From contig JAJJXM010000039.1 in assembly GCA_024516155.1 (NCBI GenBank), positions 62,001 through 126,000 of the forward strand: a stretch of DNA of 64,000 bases, given 5' to 3'. Position 1 is the first letter of the stretch; each line of letters opens with the position of its first letter. Made by a program: the position numbers and the translations under genes. Origin of the DNA: Pyronema omphalodes. Taxonomy: Eukaryota; Ascomycota; Pezizomycetes; Pezizales; Pyronemataceae. Below are positions 12,624 to 23,805 of this stretch, piece by piece. The notes beneath the pieces are model-generated. The model did no database searches. It saw only the letters and a list, made by a program, of their open reading frames with translations, and was not told the DNA's origin.

Positions 12624-12911
12624 CGGAAGTTCGGAATAAGTTGTTTCTGCGGTAGCGACAAGGAATCCGCGATTGAAATGATGGTTGTTGATGTGGGTGG
12701 AGGGTGGTGTGATGGAACCGGTTCGCGGGGCTTTTCTCAGGGGCCCGAAAACTCTTTTCGATGAAAACTCAACGAAAAAGAGAGGGCCTGATCTGGAAAT
12801 GCTGCGAATAGGCAATTCGGGGCTGCCGAACAATAATCCGCGATAAAATCTTGCGATTTCGGCGTGGTTGTTGAAAAGGCAGGGGGGGGTCGCTCTTTGC
12901 TGGGTGTTGTG
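12624..12911 (-). other. LINE-A 5' UTR
   Basis: About 290 bases upstream of ORF1, ending near 12911 at a C-run (G-run 12880-12888 on plus) and a motif also found at the 5' ends of LINE-B (about 37549), LINE-C (about 40685), LINE-D (about 43671) and the derivative at 42906. LINE 5' UTRs usually hold an internal promoter. Bases 12912-12923 are a short scrap between LINE-A and the Gypsy-3 LTR. Confidence 0.65.
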
Positions 12912-12923
12912 GATGTTCGTTAA

Positions 12924-14302
12924 TGGCGCACAGTCCTAACTATGCGGAGGCTTTCCGGTTGTTTCTCAAGTAGTCTGTCCTGGTGTAGACAGACGCTTCT
13001 TTCTCAAGAACTAAAAGAACTTATTCCAAAGATAAGCTAGGAAGAGAATTAACCGATCACAGGCCGAATAAACTTAAGGGTCGTCTTCGGAGGTATTCGT
13101 TGGTGTAGATGTGGTATCGTCGTGTATGGGATCAATGGATGAGGATGGAGGAGACAGAGGGAAGACATAGGGTCTTTTATAGACTTTCGTCTACAAGTTC
13201 GCCCAGCCTTCCTTTGGGCACCAACTGCCAAACTGAGCTTAGGAGATAAGACATGGGTCAAAGCTGTGACGCATGCTGAGGCTTGCATCATACTAAGCGC
13301 GCAATTAAATTAATTGCTCACTTGCATAATGCTCGCCCTGGTCAGATTAATCCTTGAAATAGCTCACCGTACTACCACACCTTCCAATGAGGTGCTGGGG
13401 TTATGAGTCACACCGGAGGGCAACTCCGTCTGACTGCATCATGCATGAACTCCTGTGATAATGACGCATGAGTCATTTATCGTATGAGTCGCGCCATCAT
13501 AGATCTCCCTAGAGAATCTCGATTGCAAGTAGAGGTCACTGACATCATAAGGGACCCTGATGCCCTACCGGAGTGGATCACTCTGTCACATTCCTGTGTG
13601 ATGTCATATGTGCCCCACCTGCGCGCACTTGCGCGCAGCCACACCCTGGTGTGGATGCAAACGCCGTCTTGTTCCAAGTTGGCAGCTCTAGGCCCAAGGA
13701 CGCGTCATATCAGTTCCGTCAAACAGGTTTCCTGAGTGGAGTTCCCGGCTGGACGTCGTCTCATGCTGATGCACTGTTGACGCCTGTCCTGCATTCCACT
13801 CCTGCTTGCTGACTAGACTCTGCCTTATGTCTTCGCCCAGCTGTTCACCCAACTCGTAACACCGGATGACACTCTTGCGCCGCATCTGCATCTTCCTGGA
13901 ATCCTTTGTTCCTATGCAGCCCCTATTGTAGCCGTGTATTGCCGAACCCTCCTGAGGTATAAGGAGGTGACCTTTCGTCGTCTTCCTCGTTCTCCATCAG
14001 CGTCGTTTGTAGTTGTCTCAAGGGTAAGTCGATGGCCTTGAGGTAAGTGTTCCTTTCCCCCTCTCCGTCCTGAGACCTCCCAAACTGACAGTGAATAATA
14101 GTTTCGACGCCTCGGGCCGGGATCCTCGTGAGGTCCTATCGGAAAGTTACGATCACGTGACGTGGCTAGCCGGAGCTCCTCTGGGGGTTCGGCCCGGGAT
14201 ACTAACTTGACTTATTCATTCTCCTGTCGAGTTTGCCAATATTCTCCAATTGCGTTATATATCATACCTATTCTATTCCTCACACATTATTAGGGTGTGA
14301 CA
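12924..14302 (-). repeat. Gypsy-3 3' LTR
   Basis: About 1.38 kb direct repeat of 34334-35709, TG...CA bounded: TGTCACACCC at the minus-strand start (14302), GGACTGTG...CCA at its end. The two LTRs differ at scattered positions only. An antisense frame of 83 codons (13484-13735) is open in both LTRs, but the LTRs are so alike that this says little. No other gene is seen. Confidence 0.9.
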
Positions 14303-17302
14303 CCACCTACCCCCTGTTCAAGCTTCGTTCCCGAAGCTCGTAGTTCATCATCTCTGTGATCGCACCTCGCGCAGCCAAGTGATTAAGTGATCAATTATAG
14401 ATGTAGTCCTCCAGCCCCTAATCCTACTACCAACTCACCCTAATGAAAACCACGTGGGAAAAACATTAAGTTTCAATCCTTGAGTCGGTAGTCCCTCGGA
14501 GAATCAGGATGCTTGAGATGGAATTCTCTTAGCTTTTCCTGACCTCCTACTGAAAAGTTGTCGAAGGGTTCCGCCGTCCAATCTTTCTTGTTAGGCCACC
14601 AAGCCATTTAACGAGGAAAGTACTCTGTTCCCTGATTTGTAACTGCTCATAATTTCATCAATGTCGTACTCCTCGCTTCCCTCAACGTCGTCTGCTTCCC
14701 TAAGAATTTTGTTTGGGTCTGGTGGAGCTCTTGTACCGGTGTGTGGAAAGGCTCAAGTAGGGAAATATGAAAGACATTATGAATCTTCCATTTTCGTGAT
14801 GATGTGAGACGTAACGCTGTTGGGGATATGACTTTTTCGATTTGAAATGGACTGTGAAGTTGTGATCCAATTTATGTGATGGTCGTCGGGTTTTGATACG
14901 TCGTCCATCAAGCATAACCAAGTCTCCAACTTGGTAAGTAGGGGCCTCCTTTCGTTGTTGGTCTGCATACTTTTTCATTCTTTCTTGTGCTTTCTGTAAG
15001 GACAACTTGCTCCTTCGTGCACAGTATGCATCCAGTGGGCGTATGCTTTGCTGGCTGGGTTTCGCACAGCAGTTGCAGTTGGATTGCTGGCAATGGGGTT
15101 GTAACCGTAGTTCGTATAGAAGGGTGAAAGTCCTGTAGCGGTGGTTACTGAGTTGTTATAAACAAAATCTGCCATTGGTAACAGGTCAACCCGATCGTCC
15201 ATCTCATGATTGACAAAAGAGCGGAGGTAAGCTTCGATTGTCTGGATGAGTCGTTCCGTCTGTCCGTCGGTTTGAGGGTGGAACGCTGTGGACATTCTAG
15301 GCTTGATTGCTAGTGTCCCAAGAAATGCTTTCCAGGTTGTACTTGTGAACCTGGAGTGCCTATCCGAAACAATGTCTGTTGGTAGCCCATGTAACTTCCA
15401 TATTTCTTTAGCAAAGATCCGGACAAGGTCTGCAGTTGTCTTGCCGTCCTTTTGCAATGGTATAAAGTGAGCCATCTTCGAAATCGATCAACTACTACCC
15501 AGAGTTGATCACATCCATTTGATTCCGGTAGGTCTGTAATAAAGTCCATGGCGATTGATCGCCATGGGGCATAAGGTAATCCCAAAGGTTGAAGTAATCC
15601 ATACTTCAGGTGCCGTGCCTTTTTGTCTTTTTGACATTCCATACAACTCTTAACATAGTTTATTATATCTTCTTCCATCTTCGGCCACCAGAAGTTCCTT
15701 CGAATTTGTTCAATAGTTTTCTCTTGTCCGAAGTGACGTGCAATTTTGGAGTCATGTTCGGATTCAAGAACTGTATTCACCAAATCCTTTGGTACCCATA
15801 GTTTTTCTTTTCGATAGAGAATGCCATCTTCTATCGTCAGTGGTTCTTTGATTTTCTTTGTTGCCTCCACGTAAATCTGATCCAATTTTCCAGCTTCCTT
15901 GACCATCTTCAAAAATTCTGCAGACCATTTAACCAAGGGAATAGAAGAAAGACGTGCTGAAGAAATGATAAAAGATGTTCCTTCTCCAGCAGTGCTGATT
16001 GACGAAATCGATGCAAAATGACTTTGATGCAGGATCGTCATAATCGGCTGATCTTCACCTCCCCCCTTTTCAGGGCGGAACTCCGGACGCCGAGATAAAG
16101 CATCAGGTTTCCCATTTTTTACCCCAGGTCTGTAATAAATTTTGAAGTCAACGCCAGCAAGCTCCTGAGCCCATCTAGCTTGATGTCGATTGAGTACTTT
16201 TGTTGTTGTAAAATACTCCAGGTTTTGGTGGTCGCTGTAAACTTCCACAGTAAACATTGCCCATTCAAGATATCTTCTCCATACTTTGAATGAGTCCACA
16301 ATAGCCAGTAGCTCTTTGTCGTGAATCTCATAATTTATCTCAGCAGGAGTGAATTTTCTTGAATGGAAAGCACTTGGATGCAACTTTCCATCATCCCCTT
16401 TCTGGGACAGAACTGCGCCTAAAGCAAAATCCGAAGCATCTGTCTCGACTACACAAACCTTTCTTGGATCAAAATGACACAAGATCGGTGCTGTTGTAAA
16501 TCGATTCTTCAACTCGTCATTTGCTAATTCCATAGCAACAGTCCATTCCATTTCTTTGGATCGCCTTTCATTGATTCTGTAAGAGGACGACATATTCTTG
16601 AGAAGTCCTTAATGAATCTCCGATAGAAGTTAGCGAATCCAAGAAAGCCTTGCACTTCCTTCAAGCACTTTGGGGGTTCCCATATAAGGACTGTTTCCAC
16701 CTTGTCCTTAGCCATTTCAATCCCGTTTTCACTTATTATATATCCCAGAAATTCCACTTTCCTTTGTCCCCAGACACATTTTCTGGCGATATAACCAACC
16801 CATTTTCTTCCAACCTTTTCAGTGCTTCTTTAACCAACTCATCATGCTTTTCTTCCGTCTCCGCATAGATGAGTACATCATCAATATATGCAATGACTCC
16901 CTGATCCAACATATCCCTAAAGATATGATTCATCATATCTTGAAATGTGGCCGGAGCATTGCTCAACCCAAAAGGCAACACCAAAATTCATATAATCCAT
17001 AACGGCACCTAAAAGCCGTTTTCCATTCATCTCCTTCCTTTATTCTTATTAGATGGTATCCATTCTTTAGATCCATCTTTGTAAATATAATTGCTCCTCG
17101 CACTCTGTCTTGTAATTCTGACATGAGTGGGAGCGGGTATCGGTTGGCAATTGTAATTTTATTTATGCCCCGATAGTCAACACATAACCTCAGACCTCTG
17201 CCATGGGCCTTTGGGACGAAGAATAGGAGCTGCTGCTGGTGACTTGGAGGGTCTGATCTTTCCAGTACGCAGCATGTCTTTCAACCATTCTCTAAGTGTC
17301 TC
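14303..17302 (-). pseudogene. Gypsy-3 pol, second part: RT, RNase H, integrase, chromodomain remnant
   Basis: Continues from 22716 across Copia-1. On the minus strand: RT entry REWLKDML and PAAAPILFVPKG (17290-17215), [11 protein letters not shown] and AYIDDVLIYAE (about 16980-16860), then [14 protein letters not shown] (about 16650-16605). RNase H: ETDASDFALGAVLSQ (about 16445-16400) and DHQNLEYFTTTK (about 16235-16200). Integrase zinc region: HFGQEKTIEQIRRNFWWP and CMECQKDKKA (about 15740-15615); catalytic part MDFITDLPES, VSDRHSRF and FHPQTDGQTER (15550-15245). A degraded chromodomain follows (EEYDIDEIM, then KKDWTAEPFDNF, 14675-14560). A polypurine tract (CAGGGGGTAGGTGG on minus) abuts the 3' LTR. 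Several frame changes make it inactive. Confidence 0.9.
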
Positions 17303-17463
17303 TGTTGAAGTGCGCCTAAGGCCCTAGTGCTTAGGTGGAGGTGGACCACTCTCTATGTATAGGCACTCGCTTGCCCGTCTATGTCTGACTCTTTACGCTC
17401 GTTAATACATCCGGTTCCCACCTCCACTTTTCTTCTTCTCGTGCCTGTGTGAGACCTTCGACA
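17303..17463 (+). repeat. Copia-1 5' LTR
   Basis: 161 bp, TGTTGAAGTGCG to CCTTCGACA, repeated at 22553-22715. It has a TATA-like TGTATAGG near 17357. The short length is typical of fungal and yeast copia LTRs. Confidence 0.93.
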
Positions 17464-17475
17464 GGTTATGAGCCC
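17464..17475 (+). promoter_or_regulatory. Copia-1 primer binding site, initiator tRNA-Met anticodon half
   Basis: GGTTATGAGCCC lies directly after the LTR. It is the exact complement of GGGCTCATAACC, the anticodon stem-loop of the yeast initiator tRNA-Met, not of a tRNA 3' end. Drosophila copia and yeast Ty5 are known to prime from this internal half-tRNA. Confidence 0.75.
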
Positions 17476-17560
17476 TTGCGAATCCGCTACTTTTACCGTT
17501 ATTCCTTATTAGTCATAACTATATTTCTTCACTTTCCCAATTTTAATTACTCTATCCGAC

Positions 17561-18445
17561 ATGTCCGACGAGGTCCAAGAACCCACTGCTTTGAAGTGCC
17601 CAATCCTTACGGTCGCCAATTATGCGCAGTGGAAAGACCCTATCCATTTTATCCTGGCCGGAAAAAGCGCCTGGAATATTGTGAACGGAAAGGAACGCGC
17701 CCTGCTGGCGGCACCAGCCAACAAGCTCAAAGGGATCTCCAATATTTCGATGAGAGGGCAGCCAGAGCTACCCAAATCATCTTTGACCACTGCGACATCA
17801 CCTGCCGCAGGGTCATCACTGGACTCGATAATCCACGGGAGATGTGGCTAAAGCTCGAAGCCAGGTTTGATAACTCGAAGACAAACTCTGGACGAAGGAA
17901 CCTCTGGATCAAGTTCTGGAGATCCAAGCCTAACCCCGGCCAGTCCATGTCAAAATGGATAACCGATCTCCTCAACATTCAGGCCCCTCACAGGTACAGT
18001 TTTAGATATCAGCGACACTGCGCTGGTCAACTATGTTATGCGAATCTCCCCGACTCCTACGGAGTCACGAAGCACGAGCTCGCCAAACTTGACAATATTG
18101 CAGTTGACGAACTTCAGAAAATCCTGCATGACCACGAGCACATGTGGGAAGCAACTCTAGGATCCCCGAAAGGCGAAGCGCATGCTACGACGACTAAGTG
18201 GTGCGACCACTGTAAACGATAGCCATAACACCAAGGAATGTTACGCAAATCGCAACAACAACAAGCGCGCAGCGTCCTCAAGCGCCGGACCGTCCAGGCC
18301 TACTAAAACTTCGAAAAAGGAGGATGTTCAGTGCCACTACTGTACGAAGAAAGGGCACCTTGCGACAGAGTGCAAGCTCAGGTCTTCAGCCCCGCCATAC
18401 GCGAGCGTTACAAGCTTCGCTCCAGCGCGAAAATTGCCGAGTTAG
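17561..18445 (+). pseudogene. Copia-1 gag: UBN2-like capsid and CCHC knuckle
   Basis: Begins MSDEVQEPTALKCPIL with the N-terminal motif NYAQWKDPIHFIL (about 17620-17655), usual for copia gag. The frame changes near 17715 to a second one with FDHCDITCRRVITGL, REMWLKLEARFDN and DELQKILHDHE. It then changes to a third frame with a CCHC nucleocapsid knuckle, CHYCTKKGHLATEC (about 18331-18372). The protein would package element RNA. At least two frameshifts, and probably a deletion near 17715 since the capsid is shorter than usual. Confidence 0.8.
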
Positions 18446-18504
18446 ACAACACAGATCTCGGTATTTGACTCGGGAACTCCAGCACCTCCCTAACAGCGCA
18501 AGTC

Positions 18505-21500
18505 TTGATCGCAACAGACTCGTCCGCTGAGACACACACATGGGTGCTCGACTCTGGTGCAACGCACCACTTTTGTAATGATAAATCTGCTTTTCTTATT
18601 GATTCTTTAGCTACTTGCAAGTCCATCAACATTCGCTTAGGTGACAATAGTACAGTCACGACCAACACCTACGGAAAAATCATACTCAATAATCTTTTCA
18701 AATTTCAGCACTATACGTTCCCACGTTTCGACTCTCCCTTTTCTCCCTGCCTCTCTTTGATAAAAGGGGGTGGAATTACTATGTCGGACGGTACTTGTAC
18801 TGTGAAAGACAAGACCTCCAAGACAATCATTGTCGCTCGGATGAAGGACAATCTTTACAGATGGACAGCAGAGGCCATTAAGGAGGACCACGACGCCCTG
18901 ATAACCACTCGTTCTGGTGCAGGCGTTGACATTAACTCCATTCCCTCCTCGACCCGAACAACGGTATCATCGAATAATAAACGAACAAGTGCAGAGGTTG
19001 ACTTTACGCGTCCTAGTGACAAAGACCTCCGAACGGCACATAGACAGTCTTTCCGCCTTGAAAACAAGCAATTTCGAGATGTGGCACAGGAGACTGGCCC
19101 ACCTCAATACCGAGTCCTTGTCTAAATCATTAATTCGACTGATAAAACTACAACATCAGATCATCTCCAGTCCTGCACAACGTGCATACAGGCCAAAAAC
19201 CGACAGTCTTTTATCCGATTACCAACCGAACGTGCGAGCAAGCCTTTCGAACTTGTCCACTCGGATGTCTGCGGCCCGATGTCGACTCCGTCGATCAGCC
19301 AACGACGTTATTATATCATCTATATTGATGACTTTAGTCGTTTCGCCAAAGTTTACTTTCTAAAAATCAAATATCCACAGATGCCGTATTACCTGTATTC
19401 CAGAATACAAAGCGTGGATCGAGTCTCAAGGACATAAGATTCTTCGGTTCAGATGTGATAATGGCACAGGGGAATTTAACAATCAACAGTTCCGTTCTTT
19501 CCTGGCGAAAAACGGTATCTCGTTCGAACCCTCACCACCCTTCACACACATAAAAACGGAACTGCCGAGAGATTCATTCAGACAATCAACGGCAAAGCAC
19601 GTTCCATGCTACTAGACGCCCAAGTTCCTCATCGCTTCTGGGCTGAGGCTGTCAACACGGCGGTCTACCTACACTCGATATCTCCGACTAGGACGCTCAA
19701 AGGCTGGCTAAGTCCTCATGAGGCCCTGTTTCACAGGCCGCCTCAGCTGCTACACCTTCGAAGATTCGGTTGCACGGTCTTCAAGCATATACCGAAGGAG
19801 CAGAGGACAGACAAGAACTGGAGCGCACGCGCGTCACACAGTATGATGGTTGGATACACAGATCGTCAAAGATTTGGCGCATCTATGACTTCAATTCACG
19901 TTCTGTCGTGCGCGCTTCCAACGTCGTCTTCTTAGAGGAAAATAATGCCTTCGATTCTGAAGGACGTCCAAATACATCAGAGGAAATCATCAAGGCAATA
20001 TCTGACTGTTTCCCTGATATCATTGAAGGAGGTGATGAGAATGCGTCAGCGCTCATATCACATGAGATAGACGCCCTCATTCAGAGTATGTACAAATGAT
20101 CACCCCAACCTTTTTCCATGTCACCGCTGTAGGACCTTTCACGGCCACACGGTGTAGTCTCTCTCGTATCTTTGAGTCGGATCAGCCTTCATGCTGCCTC
20201 ACTCTCTACATTGACAATTTCTGAATGTCACTGTCCCGATCAGCCTTCATGCTGTCCGGACTACTCTTGCTAGGCGAATATGCCACACACTGATTATCAT
20301 CAGTTCAAGGATACTTATCCTGAAATTTTATCCGATTAACACTCCGCTGGCATCTCCTCACGAGATTCTGCCACGGAATCCCTGTCTACTGTTTTTCCCT
20401 GTTTCTCAAATTTCTTTCTCTACTTCTCAGATATTCACTTCTTTGAACTAACATCCTAATTCTCAGATGCTTCTAATGCCATGAATTCACTGTCCCTACG
20501 CGACGAGCGACTGAAGGCCAACAGACTAAACAAGTCCCGCTACGAAGACATTGATATTGACGACGCCCTGGCCTCGGCCTTTCTCGCCAAAGCAACTATA
20601 GACGATCCCGACGAGGCCATAGGTCCTGATCTACTTGACGGCGACCCGACCTCTTACACCGCAGCAATGAAGAGCGCCGACCGGGACAACTGGAGAACTG
20701 CGATGCAAGAAGAATGGAACTCTTTACTGATAAACGAAACCTTCCAGGCTTCAAATCAAATGACAATGCAGAACCTCTCCGACCAGTGTCATCGCCTGAT
20801 GCATTCGACAATCAAACATCCTACAGCGGCATCACTGTTCCCTTTGGATGCAACCCTTGAAGTGTCGATGGATTTACAAAACCAAACGCAACATTGACGG
20901 CAGCACAAAGTTCAAGGCCCGACTGGTTATAAAGGGTTATGAACAAGTTCCGGGAATTGATTATGATGAGACATATGCACCTGTCTCCAAGCTAAGTACT
21001 CTACGTTACCTGCTAAGCTTATCTGCAACCAGGGGGTGGTCAGTCGACCAAATGGATGTCGTCACGGCCTTCCTCAATCCAGCCATTGACAACGACAGGA
21101 CTTTCATGTCCATGCCTCCCGGTATCGAATGGCTCGATAAACGCCTATCAAAAACATCGACGGTTCGCCTGCTGAAAGCCCTGTACGGCCTAAAACAGGC
21201 ACCCCGATTATGGTGGGCCCAGATTAATGACTTCCTCATGAGCAAGGTTTCCGACAAGCACACGCCGACTCCAACCTCTACCTCATGAAGGACGCATTTC
21301 TGCTTTTATATGTCGACGATATCTTGATCTTCAATCTCACGAACAGAGGATGGGCGACAACATCAAGAAGGCCCTCAGTGCTCGCTTCAAAATGACAGAT
21401 CTCGGAAAAGCGACTCGTTTTTTCCTCGAACTCGAATATTTGCCTGACGGAAGTATTGCCATCTCGCAGAGGGATTACATTGAGGGGGTGATTGCCAGAT

Positions 21501-22301
21501 ACGGTCTTCTTGAGGCCGCACCCACCTCTTCCCCGATGGACATTCACGTTGATCTTGAGAATACGACTGCGAAGACAAGACCACTGATGAACAGCAAAAA
21601 GTCTCTTGTATCTATCAATTGGTCGGATCAATGATGTACGCAGCAATCGGAACTCGTCCTGACATCGCCTTCGCCGTGACTGCCCCTCTCCGATACAATC
21701 AGTCGCCTCTAGCAATGCAACATGACCGCTGCCAAAACGGGTCATCCGATACTGAAAGGTACGAAAAATTTGTCGATTATCTACAAGCGTAACCACGACC
21801 ATACGGCAGGACTGTTTGCGACTCTTCTCCGACAGCGACTGGGCCGGCAGTACAGCCGATCGGAAAAGCGTCGGGGGGTGCGTAGTCCTTGCGCCAGGAG
21901 CGGACGGGCCGATTCACTGGAGCTCAAAGAAGCAGTCCGTCATCGCCCTTTCCACTCTTGAAGCCGAGTACATTGCATGCAGCAATGCGACCCGTGAAGC
22001 GATCTGGTTCCAGCCTATTGATGGACGACACCTGAAGCCTGGGATAACAAAGTGCCGACCTCGGTCCGTTGTGACAACATGGGAGCACTTCGCCTCCTCC
22101 AGACCGGCGTCATCAAGGCGAAAACAAAAACACATCGATGTGAAGTTTCATCACTCGATCGACGAAGCTAGAAAGGGAACGGTATCGTTCGAATACATTG
22201 CGTCCAAAGAGAATGTCGCAGATATCCTCACTAAACCGCTCCCTGGACCAACACAACGCGTTGGCCGTGAAACTCCTAGGGATGGAAACGTTGAATGGTA
22301 A
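18505..22301 (+). pseudogene. Copia-1 pol: protease, integrase, RT, RNase H
   Basis: Protease motif WVLDSGATHHFC is at about 18541-18577. The integrase zinc region starts with WHRRLAHLNTES near 19085. Catalytic motifs are ELVHSDVCGP (about 19249), RCDNGTGEFNN (about 19450) and NGTAERFIQTINGKA (about 19555-19600). The integrase end (SKIWRIYDFNSRSVVRASNVVFLEE) runs to 20085. After an intron-like block (20086-20466), RT shows DNWRTAMQEEW (20685), KARLVIKGYEQ (20910), MDVVTAFLNP (21052), LYGLKQAPRLWW (21182) and LYVDDILIF (21307). RNase H has DSDWAGSTADRKSVGG (21825) and ALSTLEAEYIA (21950), then VADILTKPLPG. Frames change near 19130, 19400, 19870, 20745, 21275, 21620 and 21800. Confidence 0.9.
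20086..20466 (+). other. Intron-like block between Copia-1 integrase and RT
   Basis: 381 bases with the full set of fungal splice signals: 5' site GTATGT (20086-20091), branch site CTAAC (20448-20452), pyrimidine-rich stretch and 3' AG (20465-20466). Removing it joins codon position 1 (A at 20085) to positions 2-3 (AT at 20467-20468) and continues in frame into the RT part (NASNAMNSLSL). Retained, it stops the frame at TGA 20097. It contains two copies of GATCAGCCTTCATGCTG (about 20184 and 20237). It could also be a non-coding linker whose signals arose by chance. Confidence 0.5.
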
Positions 22302-22552
22302 TAATGATTAATGGGTTTGATTTGAATGAATAAGTGTGTGTTGTGATTGAAGTATGGCTGCTGATTGCTGATTATGATGATGATTGAATTGTGTTGTTTT
22401 TATTTGGGTTGTTCTTCTTATGGGTTTACTTCTTCTTTTATGGATAATTGGGTATTTTCTTTTTCTATGGTATTGTTCTTGTTTTCTGTTATGATGGATT
22501 GTTATTTCTTCTTATTATTATGTTTGTAGCACCCGTCCTTAGACGAGGGGTG
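22302..22552 (+). other. Copia-1 3' non-coding region and polypurine tract
   Basis: Repetitive T/G/A-rich stretch (many TGATGATTG- and TTCTT-like runs) between the end of RNase H and the 3' LTR. AGACGAGGGGTG (22541-22552) abuts the LTR and is the probable plus-strand primer site. No gene is seen. Confidence 0.6.
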
Positions 22553-22715
22553 TGTTGAAGTGCGCCTAAGGCCCTAGTGCTTAGGTGGAGGTGGACCCAC
22601 TCTCTATGTATAGGCACTCGCTTGCCCGTCTATGTCTGACTCTTTACGCTCGTTAATACATCCGGTTCCCACCTCCCACTTTTCTTCTTCTCGTGCCTGT
22701 GTGAGACCTTCGACA
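22553..22715 (+). repeat. Copia-1 3' LTR
   Basis: 163 bp repeat of 17303-17463, differing by single-base indels in C-runs. Confidence 0.93.
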
Positions 22716-23805
22716 GCTCAAGCTCCACTTCATTAAGAGCGTAGACGGGACCCCAAGGAGGTGTCTCTCCTTCCTTTAGGTCAATTGCATGGTCGTATGG
22801 TTTGTGTTCAGGAAGCTTATCTGCTGCTTCCTTTGTCATAATATTGATCCAGCCACGAAACGTCTCAGGGACTTGTTGAAGCGCCTCAGATAATTCCTTG
22901 TGTGGATACAGATGATATCCGGCCTAAGATTAAGGCCTCAGGGTGGTCGAGTACATGCTTGTCGACCTGGAGGGAGAAGGCACTGGCTTGCGCCTTAGTG
23001 CAGCTCTTTGCAACGTGAGGAGGTAAATGAGATCTGATCTTGATCTCCCCAGAGGTTGCAGGGCTGATGTTGTGCCATCCACCAATATGGAAGGATAGCA
23101 TTGCAGTCACTATCCAGGGGAGCGACTTCAAATGATTCTGCAGCAAAATGTTGCTTGTGCTGCAATAGAATGGAACCGTAAAGAAGACTCCTGCTCCAGC
23201 AACTATTCATTGTTGAAGTTGCGAATTTGGAGGGGGGTGTCCCTTTTGACGGTTGGAATTTTGTATTTGTGGACAAAAGCTTTGTCCAAGAGGGCAGCAG
23301 TAGAGCCTGTATCCAGGAGGACTCTAACTGTGCGTTGCTGATTTTTAGACCAATTGAGAACCATATTAATTATTGGTCTCGGTCCATGATAGGAGGAGTT
23401 GGTGCTAATTCCCTAGTTTCTTGGAATTGCATCTCCTTTGCCCGATCGCCGACTCTTAGTCCTGGTCGACTCAAGGCTGTCCGTTGTTTATCTTTTTGTT
23501 CCCGCACATTTCCCAATTAATGCGTCTGTATCCATTTCCTCCTCGGGTGACGCCTCCCTAGAGGACTTTAGAAATCCGATTCCATATTTGATCTTCCTCC
23601 AATTCCCATATCCTTGGCTGCGCATCAGGCATGTCCATATCCTCATTATCCTGCCGTACTGCAGCAGTCTTAGCCTTCTTCTTTCCTTAGGCTTCTCCTG
23701 TTCTTCATTCTCCTAATCATCACGCTTCCTCTTCCCTGAAGAAGCTACCTTTCCATCCTTCGACAATTCAGTTCCCCCAACTGTCTTTTTTGCGTAGCAG
23801 TCATA
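22716..23805 (-). pseudogene. Gypsy-3 gag end, protease and pre-RT segment
   Basis: Minus-strand continuation of Gypsy-3. It starts with DCYAKKTVGG, which supplies the last cysteine of the gag zinc knuckle cut by the solo LTR. A poorly preserved lysine-rich stretch follows. The protease has VRVLLDTGSTAALLDKAF (about 23335-23280) and HKYKIPTVKRDTPL. After it come PWIVTAMLSFHIGGWHNI (about 23125-23070) and, before RT, the HKPYDHAIDLKEGETPPWGPVY region (about 22805-22740). The frame changes near 23715, 23215 and 22885. Copia-1 then interrupts the coding sequence. Confidence 0.8.

Larger units (their letters stand above)
1..12911 (-). mobile_element. LINE-A: Tad1/I-like non-LTR retrotransposon, split by Gypsy-1
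   Basis: Minus-strand LINE about 6.5 kb long once the inserted Gypsy-1 element (2264-8658) is removed; its 3' end runs off the left edge of the window. Order on the minus strand: 5' UTR, ORF1 with CCHC knuckles, ORF2 with endonuclease, reverse transcriptase and RNase H, internal poly(A) tract, pyrimidine-rich (plus strand) 3' UTR. The two halves join exactly at a TCCAC duplication (2259-2263 and 8659-8663), restoring the RT frame just upstream of its YIDD motif. The 5' end, with ACACCA followed by a C-run on the minus strand, resembles the 5' ends of LINE-B, -C and -D. It apparently inserted beside or into LINE-B remnants next to the Gypsy-3 LTR. Frames are broken, so it is inactive as written. 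Confidence 0.9.
17303..22715 (+). mobile_element. Copia-1: Ty1/copia retrotransposon inserted in Gypsy-3 pol
   Basis: Plus-strand element of 5.4 kb with 161 and 163 bp LTRs starting TGTTGAAG and ending TTCGACA. Order is gag (UBN2-like plus CCHC), protease, integrase, RT, RNase H, which is the copia order with integrase before RT. It splits Gypsy-3 pol between VYALNEVEL and REWLKDML. The flanks (GTCTC and GCTCA) do not form a clean duplication. Several frames are broken, but the domain order is complete. Confidence 0.93.

Noticed and set aside
13484..13735. 83-codon plus-strand frame kept in both Gypsy-3 LTRs (also 34895-35146)
   Set aside because: The LTRs are near-identical copies of one another, so an open frame in both is not independent evidence. 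No domain is visible.
12924..14302. CRISPR array or tRNA gene in the long non-coding LTR
   Set aside because: No regular short repeats with spacers and no cloverleaf with a plausible anticodon loop was seen.
17298..22720. Target duplication for Copia-1
   Set aside because: GTCTC and GCTCA do not match; the boundaries rest on LTR identity, primer site and the split of Gypsy-3 pol instead.
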